Shown here: one piece after another, positions 46,014 through 57,665 of the stretch
How positions within the stretch are numbered: position 1 is the first letter of the stretch
How the letters are laid out: every line of letters starts with the position of its first letter
Assembly: GCA_015499995.1 (NCBI GenBank)
Contig: JADNRV010000200.1
Coordinates: 1 to 64,000 of the forward strand
Length of the DNA: 64,000 bases
Origin: Flammula alnicola
Taxonomy: Eukaryota > Basidiomycota > Agaricomycetes > Agaricales > Strophariaceae
Direction: 5' to 3'
Program-made: the position numbers and the translations under genes
The notes under the pieces: model-generated
What the model saw: only the letters and a program-made list of their open reading frames with translations
Database searches by the model: none
Told to the model about the DNA's origin: nothing

Positions 46014-47333
46014 ATGAGCGACCAAGCAAAGCCGACGCCTCCGACGCAGGAGCACCCATACCCGCCTCCGGCCATCGTCCAATACCCGCACCAAGCATAC
46101 AATGGCGCGCCGTACCCGCCTCCGGGGCCACCTGGTAGCTACATGCCGCCATTTTTCGCGTATCCGCCGCCGCCCGACGGTAGTCACCCAGAAGGCACAC
46201 AGAACGGGGTTCCTGGCCCACTCATCTTTGGTCTGCCTCCTGGGGTCATGTACGCCTACCCTCCTCACCCTCAAGCACAACGTGAGTTGAATTGGTTATG
46301 ATCTTTCTATCGCCGCTGAATTCTCACGTAGCCTTTGGTGCTCCGCCAGCGAACCCTGCTCCCGCTGCTTTGTCGCGTCCAAAGCGAAAACAGGTCAAGA
46401 TGGCTGTGAGTTTGGTTGTATGGCTTTTTCTTTGTTAAATCTGATTTTTTTTTTCGGTGATAGTGCACCAATTGCGCTGGTGCTTGCAAGCGCTGTGACG
46501 AGAATCGACCTTGCGAAAGATGCGTTAAATACGGCGTCGCGGACACTTGCGTCGACGGTCAGAGAAAGGAGAGGAAGAAAGGCATCAAACGTGGTCCGTA
46601 CAAGCGCAAGAGCAAGGGCGAATCGGACGGCAACAGCTTCAATGGTATTTTATTTTATTCCTTCTCCGTCATAACAAGTATTCAATTTTGCTTAGGTGAA
46701 TGGACTCCTGGTTCACAAACGCCCTCGACGTCTACAACCGCCGCTGCCATACACGCAGTAGCTCAGTACGCCCCGGAAGGGTACTACCCTATTTATTACC
46801 CTCCGCCTGGAGCTTTCATGCCCCACCCCCACGAAGGCCAACCTGGCCCCGACGGCTCTCCACCCCATGCCAATGGCCAACCCATCATGCCGTATTACAT
46901 TCACCCCGGTTCATACCCGCCATTTCCACACTATCCTCCGATGTACCCTCAAGCCGGCCCTCCGCCACCTGGTGCTCCGCAACAATCGCCTCCTCAGCCC
47001 CCACAGCAGCCAGCAGCCGCCCAGCCCCCAGAGCAGCCGCAGCCTCAGCCTCAGCCGCAGACGATCAACCCTGCTGACGCTGCGCGGAAAGCAGAGGATT
47101 CTCCACCGTCGGCGGAGCGAAATGGCGTCGAGGGCACGGGCACGGGCAAGAAGCGATCGAGGACAATGAAGAATGGAGAGCCGAAGGCAAAGAAGGCCAA
47201 GGTGGTGGTGGCGCCTGCCACTCTTGCTGCTGCTGTTGCTGCTGCGGTGCATGAGAAGGGCAAGGAGGATGAGGCAGCGACTGCCGAGCAGCCAGTCCTC
47301 AACGGCGAGGGTGATTCGGACAAGGGCGCCTGA
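46014..47333 (+). CDS. Zn(2)-Cys(6) transcription factor, Pro-rich
   Basis: Exons 46014-46281, 46332-46405, 46464-46644 and 46696-47333 give 386 residues. The binuclear zinc cluster begins the third exon: Cys at 115, 118, 125, 131, 134 and 143 (CTNCAGACKRC, RPCERC, DTC). A basic linker 'GIKRGPYKRK' follows. Both flanks are low-complexity and Pro/Tyr/Gln-rich (N-terminal 'YPPPGPPG', C-terminal 'PQPQPQPQ'), a common activation-domain composition. A bipartite basic stretch 'KKRSRTMK...KAKKAK' is a likely nuclear signal. There is no fungal-specific middle homology region. Target genes cannot be told from the sequence. Confidence 0.9.
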
Positions 47334-48321
47334 GCAATTTCCGACGGTGATTCCCCACCTCCTGCTCCTCCGTTTATTAAGTAATATCTAATTCGCTATT
47401 ATATTATAGCACAAGCCGTAATCTGTCTGTCGTGTCGCGTCAATGATGCTTTTTTTTGTTAATGTCCATTGTGAAGTCCCTCCCCTCTTTCCCTCTCCAA
47501 AGTCTTTCTTGAACCATGGAAGCACTCACTGTGGGTTTGAACTCTTTCCGGAGACCAATTGATAACTTCTCTCTTTTTTTTTTCATCCAATCAAAAAGAA
47601 AGGTCAAAATTTCTTTTTGCACACCCTGTTCTATTAATTTATGGGTGTCCGCTGGCTTTTTGACCTTCAACTTGGCCCGGATCCCTCTTGGACCTTGTTG
47701 ATAGCCTGTCAAATGACCTCCGGAAATCCGATGCTATGTAGTTTGAGTTCTTTGACTTTCTTTGCCCTCTACTTCTTTATTTCTTGTTCGTCTTGAACCC
47801 CCTTCCCCTCCTGTCTATCGCTTCTTTGAAATTGTGTTTCATATTTATTTCGGGCTTAGTTGTGTCTGTGTTTAGTATTCCAGAATTGTGTATATATGTT
47901 CTCTTCGCTTCTAAGTCCTTTATTTATCATCTCAATCCCTGTTTTTCGCAGGTCTATGCCCCCCTTTTTCTCTCTTTCTACTTGCCTTTGATCTTGCTCT
48001 AATTTATGTGATGTCTTGAGTTGTATGCCGTAGCAGATGTATTTCGAGTGTACTAGCTGTACTGTTGTTGTCTTTTGGGAGTTGTAGATAGTCGAAACAT
48101 TTTGTTGAAGAGAAGATTGAGTGTAAAAAATGAAGTGTTTTTTTTATTTGACTCGACGGAGCTGTTGTATGTGTGAGTACTACACTACGTATGTAGGGTG
48201 TTTATGATAAACATAAATTGAACTTCTCCCTCTACCATCACCCACCACCATTACCGCTCTCGCCGCCCAACATCGATCGGACCCTCCAAAAGTCAATTCC
48301 AGCTACTGACGGTTCTGCGAC
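47334..48321. other. Intergenic, pyrimidine-rich
   Basis: 3' region of the zinc-cluster gene and promoter of the RRM gene. Long T/C-rich stretches (47560-48000) on the plus strand; no gene or structured RNA recognised. Confidence 0.5.
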
Positions 48322-49101
48322 ATGGAAGAAGGCACAAAATCAAAGAAAACCGTCTTCGTCGGTGGTATAAGCGACGATACGGACGAAACGACACTTTATG
48401 AGAGCTTTTCAACATTCGGTTCGTCTTCACTCATGCGTGCACTCTCCACGATGCTCGTATTAACAAATAGTCCTACGGTACAGGAGACATCCTCGAGGTC
48501 CAGCTCCCCCCTCCAGTGACGCAGCACTACCAAAATCAGAACGCCAGTGGTATGTTTTACTTTACCGTTCGCCTGTCCTCGTCTGCTATGAGTAAACTCA
48601 CCAGCGATTTCGTTTCGTTTGAATGCATAGCTCCTAAGCATCGAGGCTTTGCGTTCGTCACTTTTAGCTCTTCGGCGGATGCACAGGACGCGATCGACAA
48701 TATGGATATGAACGAGCTGAAAGGGCGGGTGCTGAAAGTGAACCTCGCCCGACCGATGAAGGCTGCGTTGAACCTGACAGGGAACAGAGCCAGTGCGTTT
48801 GCTTTCTCCTTGCTCTTTGATGACTGCTGAGTTGCTAATGTTCTCTCTTTCTCGCCTTTTCCACTTTTTTTCCCTTTGGATGCAGTTTGGGAGTCGGAAG
48901 AATGGTTGAAGGAGCATGTAAAACCTTTAGCACAATCTGGAGGTACGTTTTCTGCTTCGTCGATCCTTTTTTGCCCTTGTCACTCATGTATACGATTCTA
49001 TGGCAGGCGTTCAAGGCCGCCATGCCCGAAGTCAATCGCCAAGCGCCGAACCAGAGGAATCGGAAAAGAACAAGGACGACGACGAGGCCATGGAAGAATA
49101 A
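48322..49101 (+). CDS. Single-RRM protein similar to the RRM of cyclophilin E
   Basis: Five small exons (48322-48418, 48484-48549, 48631-48792, 48886-48942, 49007-49101) give 158 residues. The RRM has RNP2 'KTVFVGGI' and RNP1 'RGFAFVTF', plus '[22 protein letters not shown]', which resembles the N-terminal RRM of PPIE/Cyp33. No peptidyl-prolyl isomerase domain follows; instead there is a '[10 protein letters not shown]' segment and an acidic end. Likely a nuclear RNA-binding protein. The gene may be a fungal form that lost or never had the cyclophilin part. Confidence 0.87.
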
Positions 49102-49640
49102 GCGTTCCTTTCGCAAAACTTTTTGCTCAGTCGATGTGGTCGGTCGATGTTTTAGGACGCGGATGCCAGACAGCAGCAACCTTGGTTATATGCAACTGAT
49201 ACGATGGAAGGGCATATACTGTACATGAAGGCTATTGTAGTCTACATATTATCTACCTCTATCTAGTAGAGCACACTATCCTGCGTCGTAGGGTTGCTTC
49301 TGGTGAGGCCTGTGCTAGCACGCGGACGTAGGGTTGTCCGGCGGCTACCAAGGGTGTAATATAATCCAGAGATGCGGCGAACTGTCGAGTCCTTCGATGT
49401 AGATCGTGCAGGTGAAACAGTGTGTGTAGAATGACAGCTCGTCTTGCTTCTGTTTCGATAACGCCCATTGCGAGGGACTCGAAGAGCACAACAATCATGG
49501 ACCCTGGGATCTTTCACGACGATGGCTTGGACTGGATGTACGGACGTTTTTCTGGTACGGGGGTCCAGATTCAAAAGGCAAGGCATGGCGCAAATAGATA
49601 GAACGAGTGGCTGGTAGTGGTTATGTCGGATGCGTAGGCT
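49102..49640. other. Intergenic between convergent genes
   Basis: 3' regions of the RRM gene and TAF13. No gene seen. Confidence 0.5.
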
Positions 49641-50486
49641 TCAAAGACCTTTGGGGTTGTGGATATCGGACTCTTCGAACTGCGCCCTTGCACGCTTGAT
49701 GTCTTCTTGCATGAACAGCAACTCTTCCATCCTTGCAAGCTTTTTTGCATCTGCTGGCCGAGAAAGAGCGCGTCGTAGGTCGTCGATTGACAGTCGAGCT
49801 TTTTTGGATGGACCTGTCGCAGTTTGGCACTAGACGTCGTCGATCCGAAATGATAAGTTTTTGGTTCAGAGGAAGAGCAAGGGCGGAACGTACGATGTCT
49901 GTTATATATTCTATCAAAATCTCCTCCATCACATTCACAGTATCGTTTGCTGGATTACGGTCATCGCCGAAACCGTACATCAGGTTCTTCACTGGAATTG
50001 CTGCGTTGAAAGAACATTCTTCACGATGAAACAAGAACAAGACCACTCACATTCTTTGGTGAACAGTCCCTTGAGGTTCGACTGCCGTCTTCCTCCACGA
50101 CCTCCAGTGTGCACGGATGGTATGCTTTCTCTGGCGTAGCTCGGCGCATACGTGGTAAAAGTGGCTGCCCTTTGAGGCGTAGGTGCTGGCATCGTCGGTG
50201 TGTGTGGAGTCACCGGCGTAGCAAGTGGCCTCTGGATATGTTGGGCCACCGCTGCCGCAGCTGCAGCTGTCACCTGTGGATGGGGTTGCGGCACGTAACT
50301 GTATGGATACGACCAGCCATAGCTCGTGACTCCGGCCTGGTATGCGCCTGGAGGATATGTGTAAGCTCCTGGAGTTGACGGGTGTCCATAGGGTGAGGGG
50401 TGGTAGGCGCCGTATGGGTACGCCGGTGCCGTTGGTGTTGCTGATCCTGGAGGTGGTGGCGTAGGTGTGTAGCCGGGGTAAGACAT
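49641..50486 (-). CDS. TAF13: Transcription initiation factor TFIID subunit 13
   Basis: Exons 50486-50051, 49991-49894 and 49829-49641 give 240 residues. The C-terminal 100 residues are the TAF13 histone fold: 'LKNLMYGFGDDRNPANDTVN', 'EEILIEYITDICQTA', 'KARLSIDDLRRALSRPADAK' and 'ARMEELLFMQEDIKRAR'. It pairs with TAF11 in TFIID. The first approximately 140 residues are a Pro/Tyr/Ala-rich low-complexity extension ('MSYPGYTPTPPPPGSATP') with a short poly-Ala. The acceptor for exon 2 was chosen as the downstream AG because it restores the conserved Leu-Lys-Asn-Leu start; an upstream AG would add a few residues. Confidence 0.93.
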
Positions 50487-51067
50487 AATCAATGTTCTCG
50501 TTCAAGTGAAGCACGGTGTTGGAAGAGATGTGTGGGGCGTGAGAACTTTCGAAGACCCAATTCAGCCGCAAGCCTGGCCCAGCGCTTAGCGCGCGTCTCA
50601 ACTCTAGCGTCTCAGATGCCATGGGGGATATTGACTGCTTCCAGAGATGCAAGTTTTATATATCATTCATAAGCGTCCTTATACTTTTCCATTAAACTAA
50701 GTACTACCAGTACAGTATTGGTAGTAACGTATGCAAAGTTCGAGCTCAAGTTCAAGTAAAATCCGTCCACATGCCACATACCGCATACGTTAGATAGAGG
50801 ATGAAATACGGGAAGTATCTCTACACGTCGCAGTAAGGTAGGTAGGTTCTGTCCATGATCAGCTTCTCGAATGTTATTAATTATGTCCATGTCCATATTT
50901 TCGGAACACCAAACTTGATAGGAGAACAGAACAAGTGTCGAAGCCCTAGACGAAATAAATCCAGCAATATTGTGAAAAGAAAGTTCGAAAGCTCACCACA
51001 GTATACCTCATCCAGTGTATATTGAGGTCAAGTATGGAGGTGGGGAATTTGGGATACGATACTGGAG
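50487..51067. other. Intergenic, no gene seen
   Basis: 5' flank of TAF13 and 3' flank of the cyclin gene. Nothing recognisable. Confidence 0.5.
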
Positions 51068-51703
51068 TTAGTCCGGAAGCGCTGGGAGAAGCAAGCGGAG
51101 GATCGGCTCGCTCTCTGGTGCTACGAACACGTTCCCATCGAGCTTGTCATAGATTTGATCTCTAAGTCGCGCAATATTTATGGGAGGGTACCCCGATGCG
51201 CGACTCCAAAACTCATGATCGAAAACTTTCTCTCCTCCGCCTCTATTGCATGCCATCTGCTGCACGCCGAGTATGAAAGCGGATAGGAACAGGAGGTGGC
51301 CAGAAAACTGCAACCCGTCCAACGACTCTGGGAGCTCCGAACGGAAGCGGTCGAGGAGAACGATTGCGGATGCGACCGCAATATGGGAAGCTCCGCTCGC
51401 GTGAAGGACTTTCTCGATGAAGTCCCGAAGGGGTGGTTGGTCGAATTTCGCGGACATGGGTGTTTGGTCGGGGCAGTGATATGTGTCGACCATGTATCGG
51501 TAGCATATTTCTGTGATCGACCATGGGATCGGGCCTTTAGGATGCGATGGAATTCTGCGAAGTTTGCGGAAGATGGACCGTGAGACGCTCGCAGGTGCAG
51601 AGTGTCGTCTCGGACTGGCGTTAGGACAGGTTTCCTGAGCAGACGATCGCTCGGAGTGGTTGGGGAGTGTAAATCTGCGTCTGATGTTTCGCAGTATGGC
51701 CAT
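51068..51703 (-). CDS. Cyclin-like protein (PHO80/PCL-type)
   Basis: Intronless, 211 residues. After a basic Ser/Arg-rich N-terminus comes a cyclin box: 'LRDFIEKVLHASGASHIAVA' (helix 1), 'ALVLLDRF'-type 'AIVLLDRFRS', then 'SGHLLFLSAFILGVQQM' (helix 3) and 'FDHEFWSRASGYPPINIARL' with 'LRDQIYDKLDGNVFV'. The order matches Pho80/Pcl cyclins that partner Pho85-type kinases. The approximately 15-residue insertion 'ACNRGGGEKV' between helices and the short C-terminus are typical of basidiomycete members. No start alternative is nearby. Partner and phase of action are not evident. Confidence 0.8.
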   Translation of the reverse strand: MAILRNIRRRFTLPNHSERSSAQETCPNASPRRHSAPASVSRSIFRKLRRIPSHPKGPIPWSITEICYRYMVDTYHCPDQTPMSAKFDQPPLRDFIEKVLHASGASHIAVASAIVLLDRFRSELPESLDGLQFSGHLLFLSAFILGVQQMACNRGGGEKVFDHEFWSRASGYPPINIARLRDQIYDKLDGNVFVAPESEPILRLLLPALPD

Positions 51704-52317
51704 GGTTTGGGATAAGGACTTGGGACATGAAATACGAGGCTTTATATCATCCCATAGCCCCTCTGCTCCTGAAACGACGTATGTCAGATACCGACGGTTA
51801 TTTATCCCCAGGACGCATCGAAATCTGCAAATCTAGGTGTAAAATTCAAGACACTTTATACCGCATTTGAAGGGATGCGGCGATGATCGTCATGGAACAC
51901 GGCTTTTATGGACTACTAGACACACCTCCAGCCCGGACTGAAATTCCAACCTCGACTTAACGCCCCTGGAATTAATGTTACAACGCCGAGAAGATAGGCG
52001 TCCATAATTACCAAGAACTAGATCCTTGAGGGGTGAAATTTGGCTGATGCCAAGCTAGAGCAATGCGATGTAAACATGGACCCACTAGTCCAGGGAGATC
52101 GAAGTTCTGATGGCTATCAACAAGAGCAATTGATTAGGTTTCGCACAAGGTGGAAAGGTTTACATACTGGCAGCTCAGCTTCTGGTTATGCACAGGACTT
52201 CCGAGCTCCCAGAGACAACCTTAAGGGGGCCGATTGGGACACAAATGGCACATCTCTACAACCGGGGGTTCCCTTGAAAGGTTTCATTTTGCTGTAATAA
52301 ACACTACACACATACCG
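51704..52317. other. Intergenic, no gene seen
   Basis: 5' flank of the cyclin gene (minus strand). An 85-codon open frame at 52040-52297 has no recognisable homology. Confidence 0.5.
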
Positions 52318-52949
52318 TCAGGTCTGATTCCTTTCCTTGTTAAGCTCCTCGTCTAGCGTCTCTGGGATCTGTGGGCTGCTGTCCTTATGCTTTTCGAATT
52401 TAGGAAGCCCGTCTTTCACGTCCATTGCACGCCTCGAATAGAAAATATGACAGCTATGGAAGTACTTAAGCACAAGTGTTTTCCAATAAGTAAACCACTT
52501 ACGTCGGATAAAACTTTTGCTTATCCTCCAAATTCTCGAAGTGAATTAATGTAGGGAATAAAAGGAGCATGTTCCTGCCCTCGTCCATAATTGGCGTCCG
52601 ACAGTTTTTGCAAGAGATTTTGCAGGGAAGAATATACTCTTGCGACATACCCTCGGCGTTCCAGAATATCAATTGGTCTTCACCTTGTGTGAAATGTACG
52701 TCGGTTTTCTCTACTATTGCTGCCTGTATGCGAAAATGAACGATTCTAGTTCCATTCAACATTCGATACTCAACTTACCCATTGGAAAGGTGCCCCATGC
52801 AACTTCTGGCACGTTGGACAATGACAGAACTTGGCGTCGAGTGGCTTGTCTCTTGCGACTTCAAATTTCACCTTTTCGCAGAAGCACGAGCCTCTGTACC
52901 TTTTCTTGAACGGCTTAGTTGGGTCTAGGGAATAAGGAGGACGGTTCAT
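52318..52949 (-). CDS. GFA / CENP-V-type zinc-binding domain protein
   Basis: Exons 52949-52779, 52723-52503 and 52453-52318 give 175 residues. Zinc ligands are placed as in the glutathione-dependent formaldehyde-activating (GFA) fold: Cys22 and Cys24 ('SCFC'), Cys42, Cys44 and Cys47 ('CHCPTC') and Cys95 and Cys98 ('CKNC'). Conserved 'GAPFQWAAI', 'LIFWN' and 'MDEGRNMLLLFP' surround them. Members bind zinc and, in some cases, glutathione adducts; activity on formaldehyde is not established for most fungal ones. Spans an ordinary single-domain length. Confidence 0.9.
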
Positions 52950-54762
52950 TGAATCATGCGATTCCCATGGACGCGTTCCTTTTCGTGTTCAATATGCAAC
53001 TCGTTGTGTTCGTTTTGGTGGATATACTTAGTCGGGTACGTTGACGGAGGCTGATTTAAAAGTAAGTTGGTGTCAATGTGACGTCACTGTACACGGCATT
53101 TATACATGTGATGTGACTCTCGTCCGGCCGTCCAGGACAATCGTCCGGCCGGTATGGTACCCCGTAAGTAAAGTCACACTGGCAGTAGCTAGTCTTCGCG
53201 TTTCCAACCATGACCTTTGCATACTCAATTCACTGCGCTCCTCTGATGCTCGTCTTTCAGAAATTTCAGGCCTTATCGACATCTTTCTTTCATCTCTTTT
53301 ACGGACTCTTTTCCCGACAACCTGAAGTATCCTTTATCTACCTGTAGATGCCTTGCAAGAGCCACGTTCCAGCCTCCTGGCGTTATCCTTGCTCGACAGT
53401 CAAGAAAAACCATTGTTCGAATCGCAGTCGTTTTCTCTGCACGTGCATGTCAAGAATGAAGACTTTCCAATGGGCGAACAATGTCCACCGCTTCGCCTGT
53501 TTGGATAGCAATCGTAGCTGATCTGACGATTACATCAGGAAAAAGTCAATTTGGTCATAGTTTCCCGGTTAGCTCTGTTCACCGATATTGCATTGATTGT
53601 TCATCATAGACTCGGCCGATGGAAATATAGTTGCCTAGAGACCACGGCCAGACCTATGTTGGAAATATTGAAATATAGAGTGCCCTGGAAATGATCGAGA
53701 GCACTTGATTGTTTGCGAGGTTAGCTCTATTGGCTATATGTGCAATGAGATACTATGAGTTACTATATATTACTATGAGGCTTGAAGTCTGGACAGCAAT
53801 GACAAGAGGCTGATTATGTTTAATTTTATTTCAAAGTTCAGTGCACAAGTACATAAATGAAGAGTAAGTAACCTGAAGATGCACCAGCATTGGGAGGCAT
53901 TGGGAAGCATCCGGCAGAGACGCAATTGTGCTCCAGGTCTCCCAGAAATTGGAAAATATTCAAAGTCGCCAGAACTGAACGCGGCACATCACGTGATGGT
54001 TGATGTCCCAAAGTGGTAATTGTTGGACCCGCCACTTTTCGTTGCTTGCCTCCTGCTCTCATCTCCCATCTTGTCCACCACCAAACTTTCACCAATGCTG
54101 GCCACACTGGTTAGTTGGCAATACAGTACGGTGTCTTGTGATTCCTAATCTCTGGCTTCGCTCCCTATTCTGCAGATGGTGTGCAAGCCAAGATAAGAGA
54201 ACCGTCATTCACGCCATGAGCAGCGCCGTAAGCACAGCTGACCGTCTTCACGTTCTTTTCTGTTCTTAATTGTTTCTGCATGCTACCATCATGGATTCCC
54301 CCACAGTGCCCATCCTCTTGCGAATCTATGATGGCTTCCACAGTTTGCATAGAGCGGTATGTTTCAATTTCTCTATTGTAGTGCCAGTATTGATACGTTG
54401 TGTGGTTAGGTTAATATCTCCTGTGCTGCGATGGCAGTGGAACATTGCGATGACCATGATTGTTGGAATGGAAGCCATCGTTGTCTGGGATCCCCAGACA
54501 ACATAGGCTGTAGGTGGCAGTATGTCGGAAGACCTCGGAAGGGAGATATCAATGATTGGAGAGCGAACCTCATTCAACTTCGGAAGGTGGAGTTTTTTTT
54601 TCATATTCTATGGCTCTGCTGATGCTTTTTCTTTCAATGCAGGATCTCGTCGACTATCTCCACGGATGATCCTATGTTATCTTTTGCTGCTGCCACCCCT
54701 CTGCGCCGCCATAGGCATTCGAATTTCATCCGCTGTGTGCCTTTTCTAGTCCCCTTGCTACC
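52950..54762. other. Intergenic, no supportable gene
   Basis: Short open frames at 54270-54506 and 54522-54749 (plus) have no homology I recognise. A CGTCCGGCCGTCCAGG-type repeated GTCCGGCCG word occurs near 53122-53149. Otherwise nothing. Confidence 0.5.
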
Positions 54763-55260
54763 ATGACTAGCACTTCCGCTTGGGCCGCGCTCACCAGCCT
54801 TCTCGTCACCCTTTTCCTGTGGTTTCGAAAGCCTAAAGCTTCCTCGGCACCTCTTCCCCCAGGCCTGAAGCCCGTCCCGCTATTGGGCAATGTCAGGTAT
54901 CTCACATTGAAGGAGCTGTGGTTGCCCGCGTCCAAGTGGGCGAAGCAGTACGGTTAGTCTTTTGACCTTCAGCATATGCGCGCGAGTGGCTGACGGTCTT
55001 CCCCCTTGCCCCCTGTTCAGGCGATGTTGTGTACTTGAACCTTCTTGGGATTGGCCTCGTCTTCGTCAACAGCCCCGAGGCTGCCTCTGAGCTGCTGGAC
55101 AAGCGTGGGTCCATCTATTCTGATAAGTCATCCATGGTCATGCCAGGCGAGCTGTGCGTATTCCTTTCACCCATGCCACTGTTAGTTCTCTAAACTTGTG
55201 TGCTTCTTCCCGACAGATGCGGGTGTAAAAACATGGTGAGATTCCCTTCCTGTCCGATCC
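54763..55260 (+). pseudogene. Truncated cytochrome P450, N-terminal part only
   Basis: Two exons (54763-54952 and 55021 to about 55155), then a degenerate third. They encode a membrane anchor (AALTSLLVTLFLWF), the proline hinge 'PLPPGLKPVPLLGN' and 'DVVYLNLLGIGLVFVNSPEAASELLDKRGSIYSDK', typical of CYP5144/CYP5150-like basidiomycete P450s. Sequence ends after 'VMPGEL'. The I helix, ExxR and heme-binding Cys motifs are absent from the following kilobase. It is a 5' fragment of a gene of about 500 codons, probably cut by deletion. Confidence 0.85.
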
Positions 55261-56186
55261 ATTTCACTTCAATCCTATTCCCCCGGGTCGAACCAAGATC
55301 GCCACAGCGAACTGAGTAACGTCATTAGACTGGCGAGGATTTAGATTAGTACTAATTCATGTATTCATCCCCCCTGAAAAATATACAATTGCCATTTTGC
55401 TTTCCTTAACAAATCTCTTGAGCACTGTCGAGGTCTATAGCTAACAATAAAGACAATGATACAATGAGTTTACACGTATGCCATAGAGCCTATGGCCAAC
55501 TCTATAGTTGTCCATAGCACTTCATTGCAAACGTGACAAACTATGGATCACAATATAACAAGGGGCTTGCAACGGAGCTATGGGCGCTATGTAGGCTATG
55601 TTGGTCTCAATATACTTCTGACTTTTTCCTGATGTACTTCCTGCGCCATTGTCGTTTTACCGAGTCAAAGGCAGTGTGTATGCCCGGTTGCTTCAAAAAT
55701 CCATTCAGCTATGACACCTTCAGGATATTTCATTTATCTCTCATCTGGTTGGGGAGTCTAGCAATTGACTATGATGGTGCTCATTTCTCCTTCCGAACGG
55801 TTTGAATGATATCACATGGACAAGGACCGTGGACATCAAGGTAGCAAACTTATACAGCGCCATAGAATCCACTTCAAATGGCCAAAATTGGCGGTAAAAG
55901 GCGTTCCATTCTTCAAGGGAACCACCGGGAAAGACAACACAGGGTTTCCGTCTGCAACCCATTCATCAACAGCAAAATTGATCGAGACTTGACTGCCCTT
56001 GTTGTGTGCCACGCCGCCACTGCACAGTCGAGTACGCCCTTTGAACTTTTGCATTGTCCTTGTTACACTACTTAAGGTGCCAAAATCCATCATACAGAGA
56101 TTGTTGCTGCCCTCGAGAATAACCGAGAGCCTCCCCAGACTGCATTTTCGACCACCTACACTTCGAATCACTCGTTAATCGCCAAG
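55261..56186. other. Intergenic, no gene seen
   Basis: AT-rich sequence between the P450 relic and the Clp1-like gene. No trace of further P450 exons found. Confidence 0.5.
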
Positions 56187-57154
56187 ATGTCTGCACCCCT
56201 CTCGCGTCCACGGTCGTCTTCTTACCATTCTGGCGCCACTCGTCCGGGCGCTGTAAATCAGTATCCTGATGCACAGGGTACTGTGCAGGCGATGGCTAAT
56301 TTAAGTCTGCGCGCAGGATCATCTGGTCGCGCTAGAGCCACCTGGGTACCGGCTCATCGCAGAGCTTCAAGCTCTTCTTCAAGCTCTCAGGTACCATCTC
56401 ATGTGCCTCCAATTCCGAGAACCCTCCGAAGACCCGATGTCAGAGAGATCGACGCCGTTGCGTTCCATCAGACTTTCCCAGACTTCCGGGGTGCTACTGT
56501 GCGCTTTATTCGTGACTCGCTTCCAATGACATCGCAGGTGTGAGTTGCACAGTTGTATCGTCGTGAATAAAGAACATCGTTTCTCAACCTTATTTCCACC
56601 TTTACAGGATGCTTGATGGCGTAAACGGATGCCACATCGAGGTCCCTCCTCTCGTAGGAGGCATGATTCCAGATGAGCTACGGATAACTTTCCCCGTAAC
56701 TACAACTGGCGAGAGCGTATGCCCGACGCACATCCTCGCCTTCCCACCCGAGGGCCCACGCACAACATTCACCCTCTTCCCGGTACACCAACTCATGTTC
56801 TCCGTTAACTGCGCTTGGTTGCCACATTTCCCGTACTCACTAGCAGCAGACTCGACCGACACGTTACGCAGTGCGATTCTGCCTGTGGTCGTATTCACTC
56901 TGCCGTCAGTGCAGACCTTTAGGCTGTTGCAGACGTATCTGTACAACAAGAACGATCAAGAGCTGGCGGATGCGCTCCTCCCTACTCACCTGCAGTGGGC
57001 TGCAAATTTTATCACTATCGAGCGACAGGTGAAGATTATACATGGGTTTTGGAGCAACGCTTGCAATTTGGGCGTTGTGGATGAGCAAATGTATCAAGTC
57101 ATCAACCGAGCCTGGGCTGCTGTCTACGTGGCTCGTGCTCGTTTAGTGGGCTAA
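56187..57154 (+). CDS. Clp1-like protein (mating-pathway/clamp regulator family)
   Basis: Exons 56187-56539 and 56608-57154 give 299 residues. The donor GTGAGT at 56540 was chosen because it keeps frame. The N-terminus is Ser/Arg-rich and disordered. The second exon carries the Clp1-family C-terminal block: 'TFRLLQTYLYNKNDQELADALLP', 'RQVKIIHGFWSNACNLGVVDE' and 'VINRAWAAVYVARA'. In Coprinopsis and Ustilago, Clp1 is needed for clamp-cell formation and dikaryon growth under the homeodomain mating genes. Most Agaricomycetes have several Clp1-like genes, so this one need not be the mating-regulated copy. Confidence 0.75.
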
Positions 57155-57665
57155 GCTTTCTCCTCGTTCCAATTGACGGGAAAGCTTCCTAGAACTATCT
57201 ACACATTTGTACATCTAACAAGGCAATATATCAATGTACACGACCTCGAGCTCAGTATCTTTGTTTCTTCATTGCACATGCCCAGGAGCAGGCAGGAGTA
57301 CAACGGAAAATAATTTTTAAACTTTGAGCTTGAGTTTTGCGACCATAGGAGGGAAACGCAAACTCTGTATAACTTGCCCGGAATTGATTCAATACACCTC
57401 ATGTTTCTCGGCAACAAGCAAGGACCAGACAAAGAAACTCGATTGCCCTAGGTCTACTATTATGAAAATGATAATACAATCACAGTCCAGTCAAGATAAG
57501 AATGCGCAAGCCAGGAACTGAGTGGGGAAGAGGACGGAAGGGAAGTAGCAGCATAAAAACGAGAAGGGGTATGGTAACAGAGACTAGGTTTAAAAATTGC
57601 TCAAACAACATAGAACGAGGATGTACAGTATACCACTAAGACAAGGAAAGAATACCAAGCCAAAC
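57155..57665. other. Intergenic between convergent genes
   Basis: 3' regions of the Clp1-like gene and Yra1. Nothing recognisable. Confidence 0.5.

Noticed and set aside
46911..47323. Arg/Leu- and Ser-rich minus-strand frames over the zinc-cluster gene
   Set aside because: They mirror the Pro/Gln/Ala-rich tail of the real gene.
53405..53425. GTTCGAATC, resembling a tRNA T-arm
   Set aside because: No A/B box spacing, acceptor stem or anticodon arm could be built around it.
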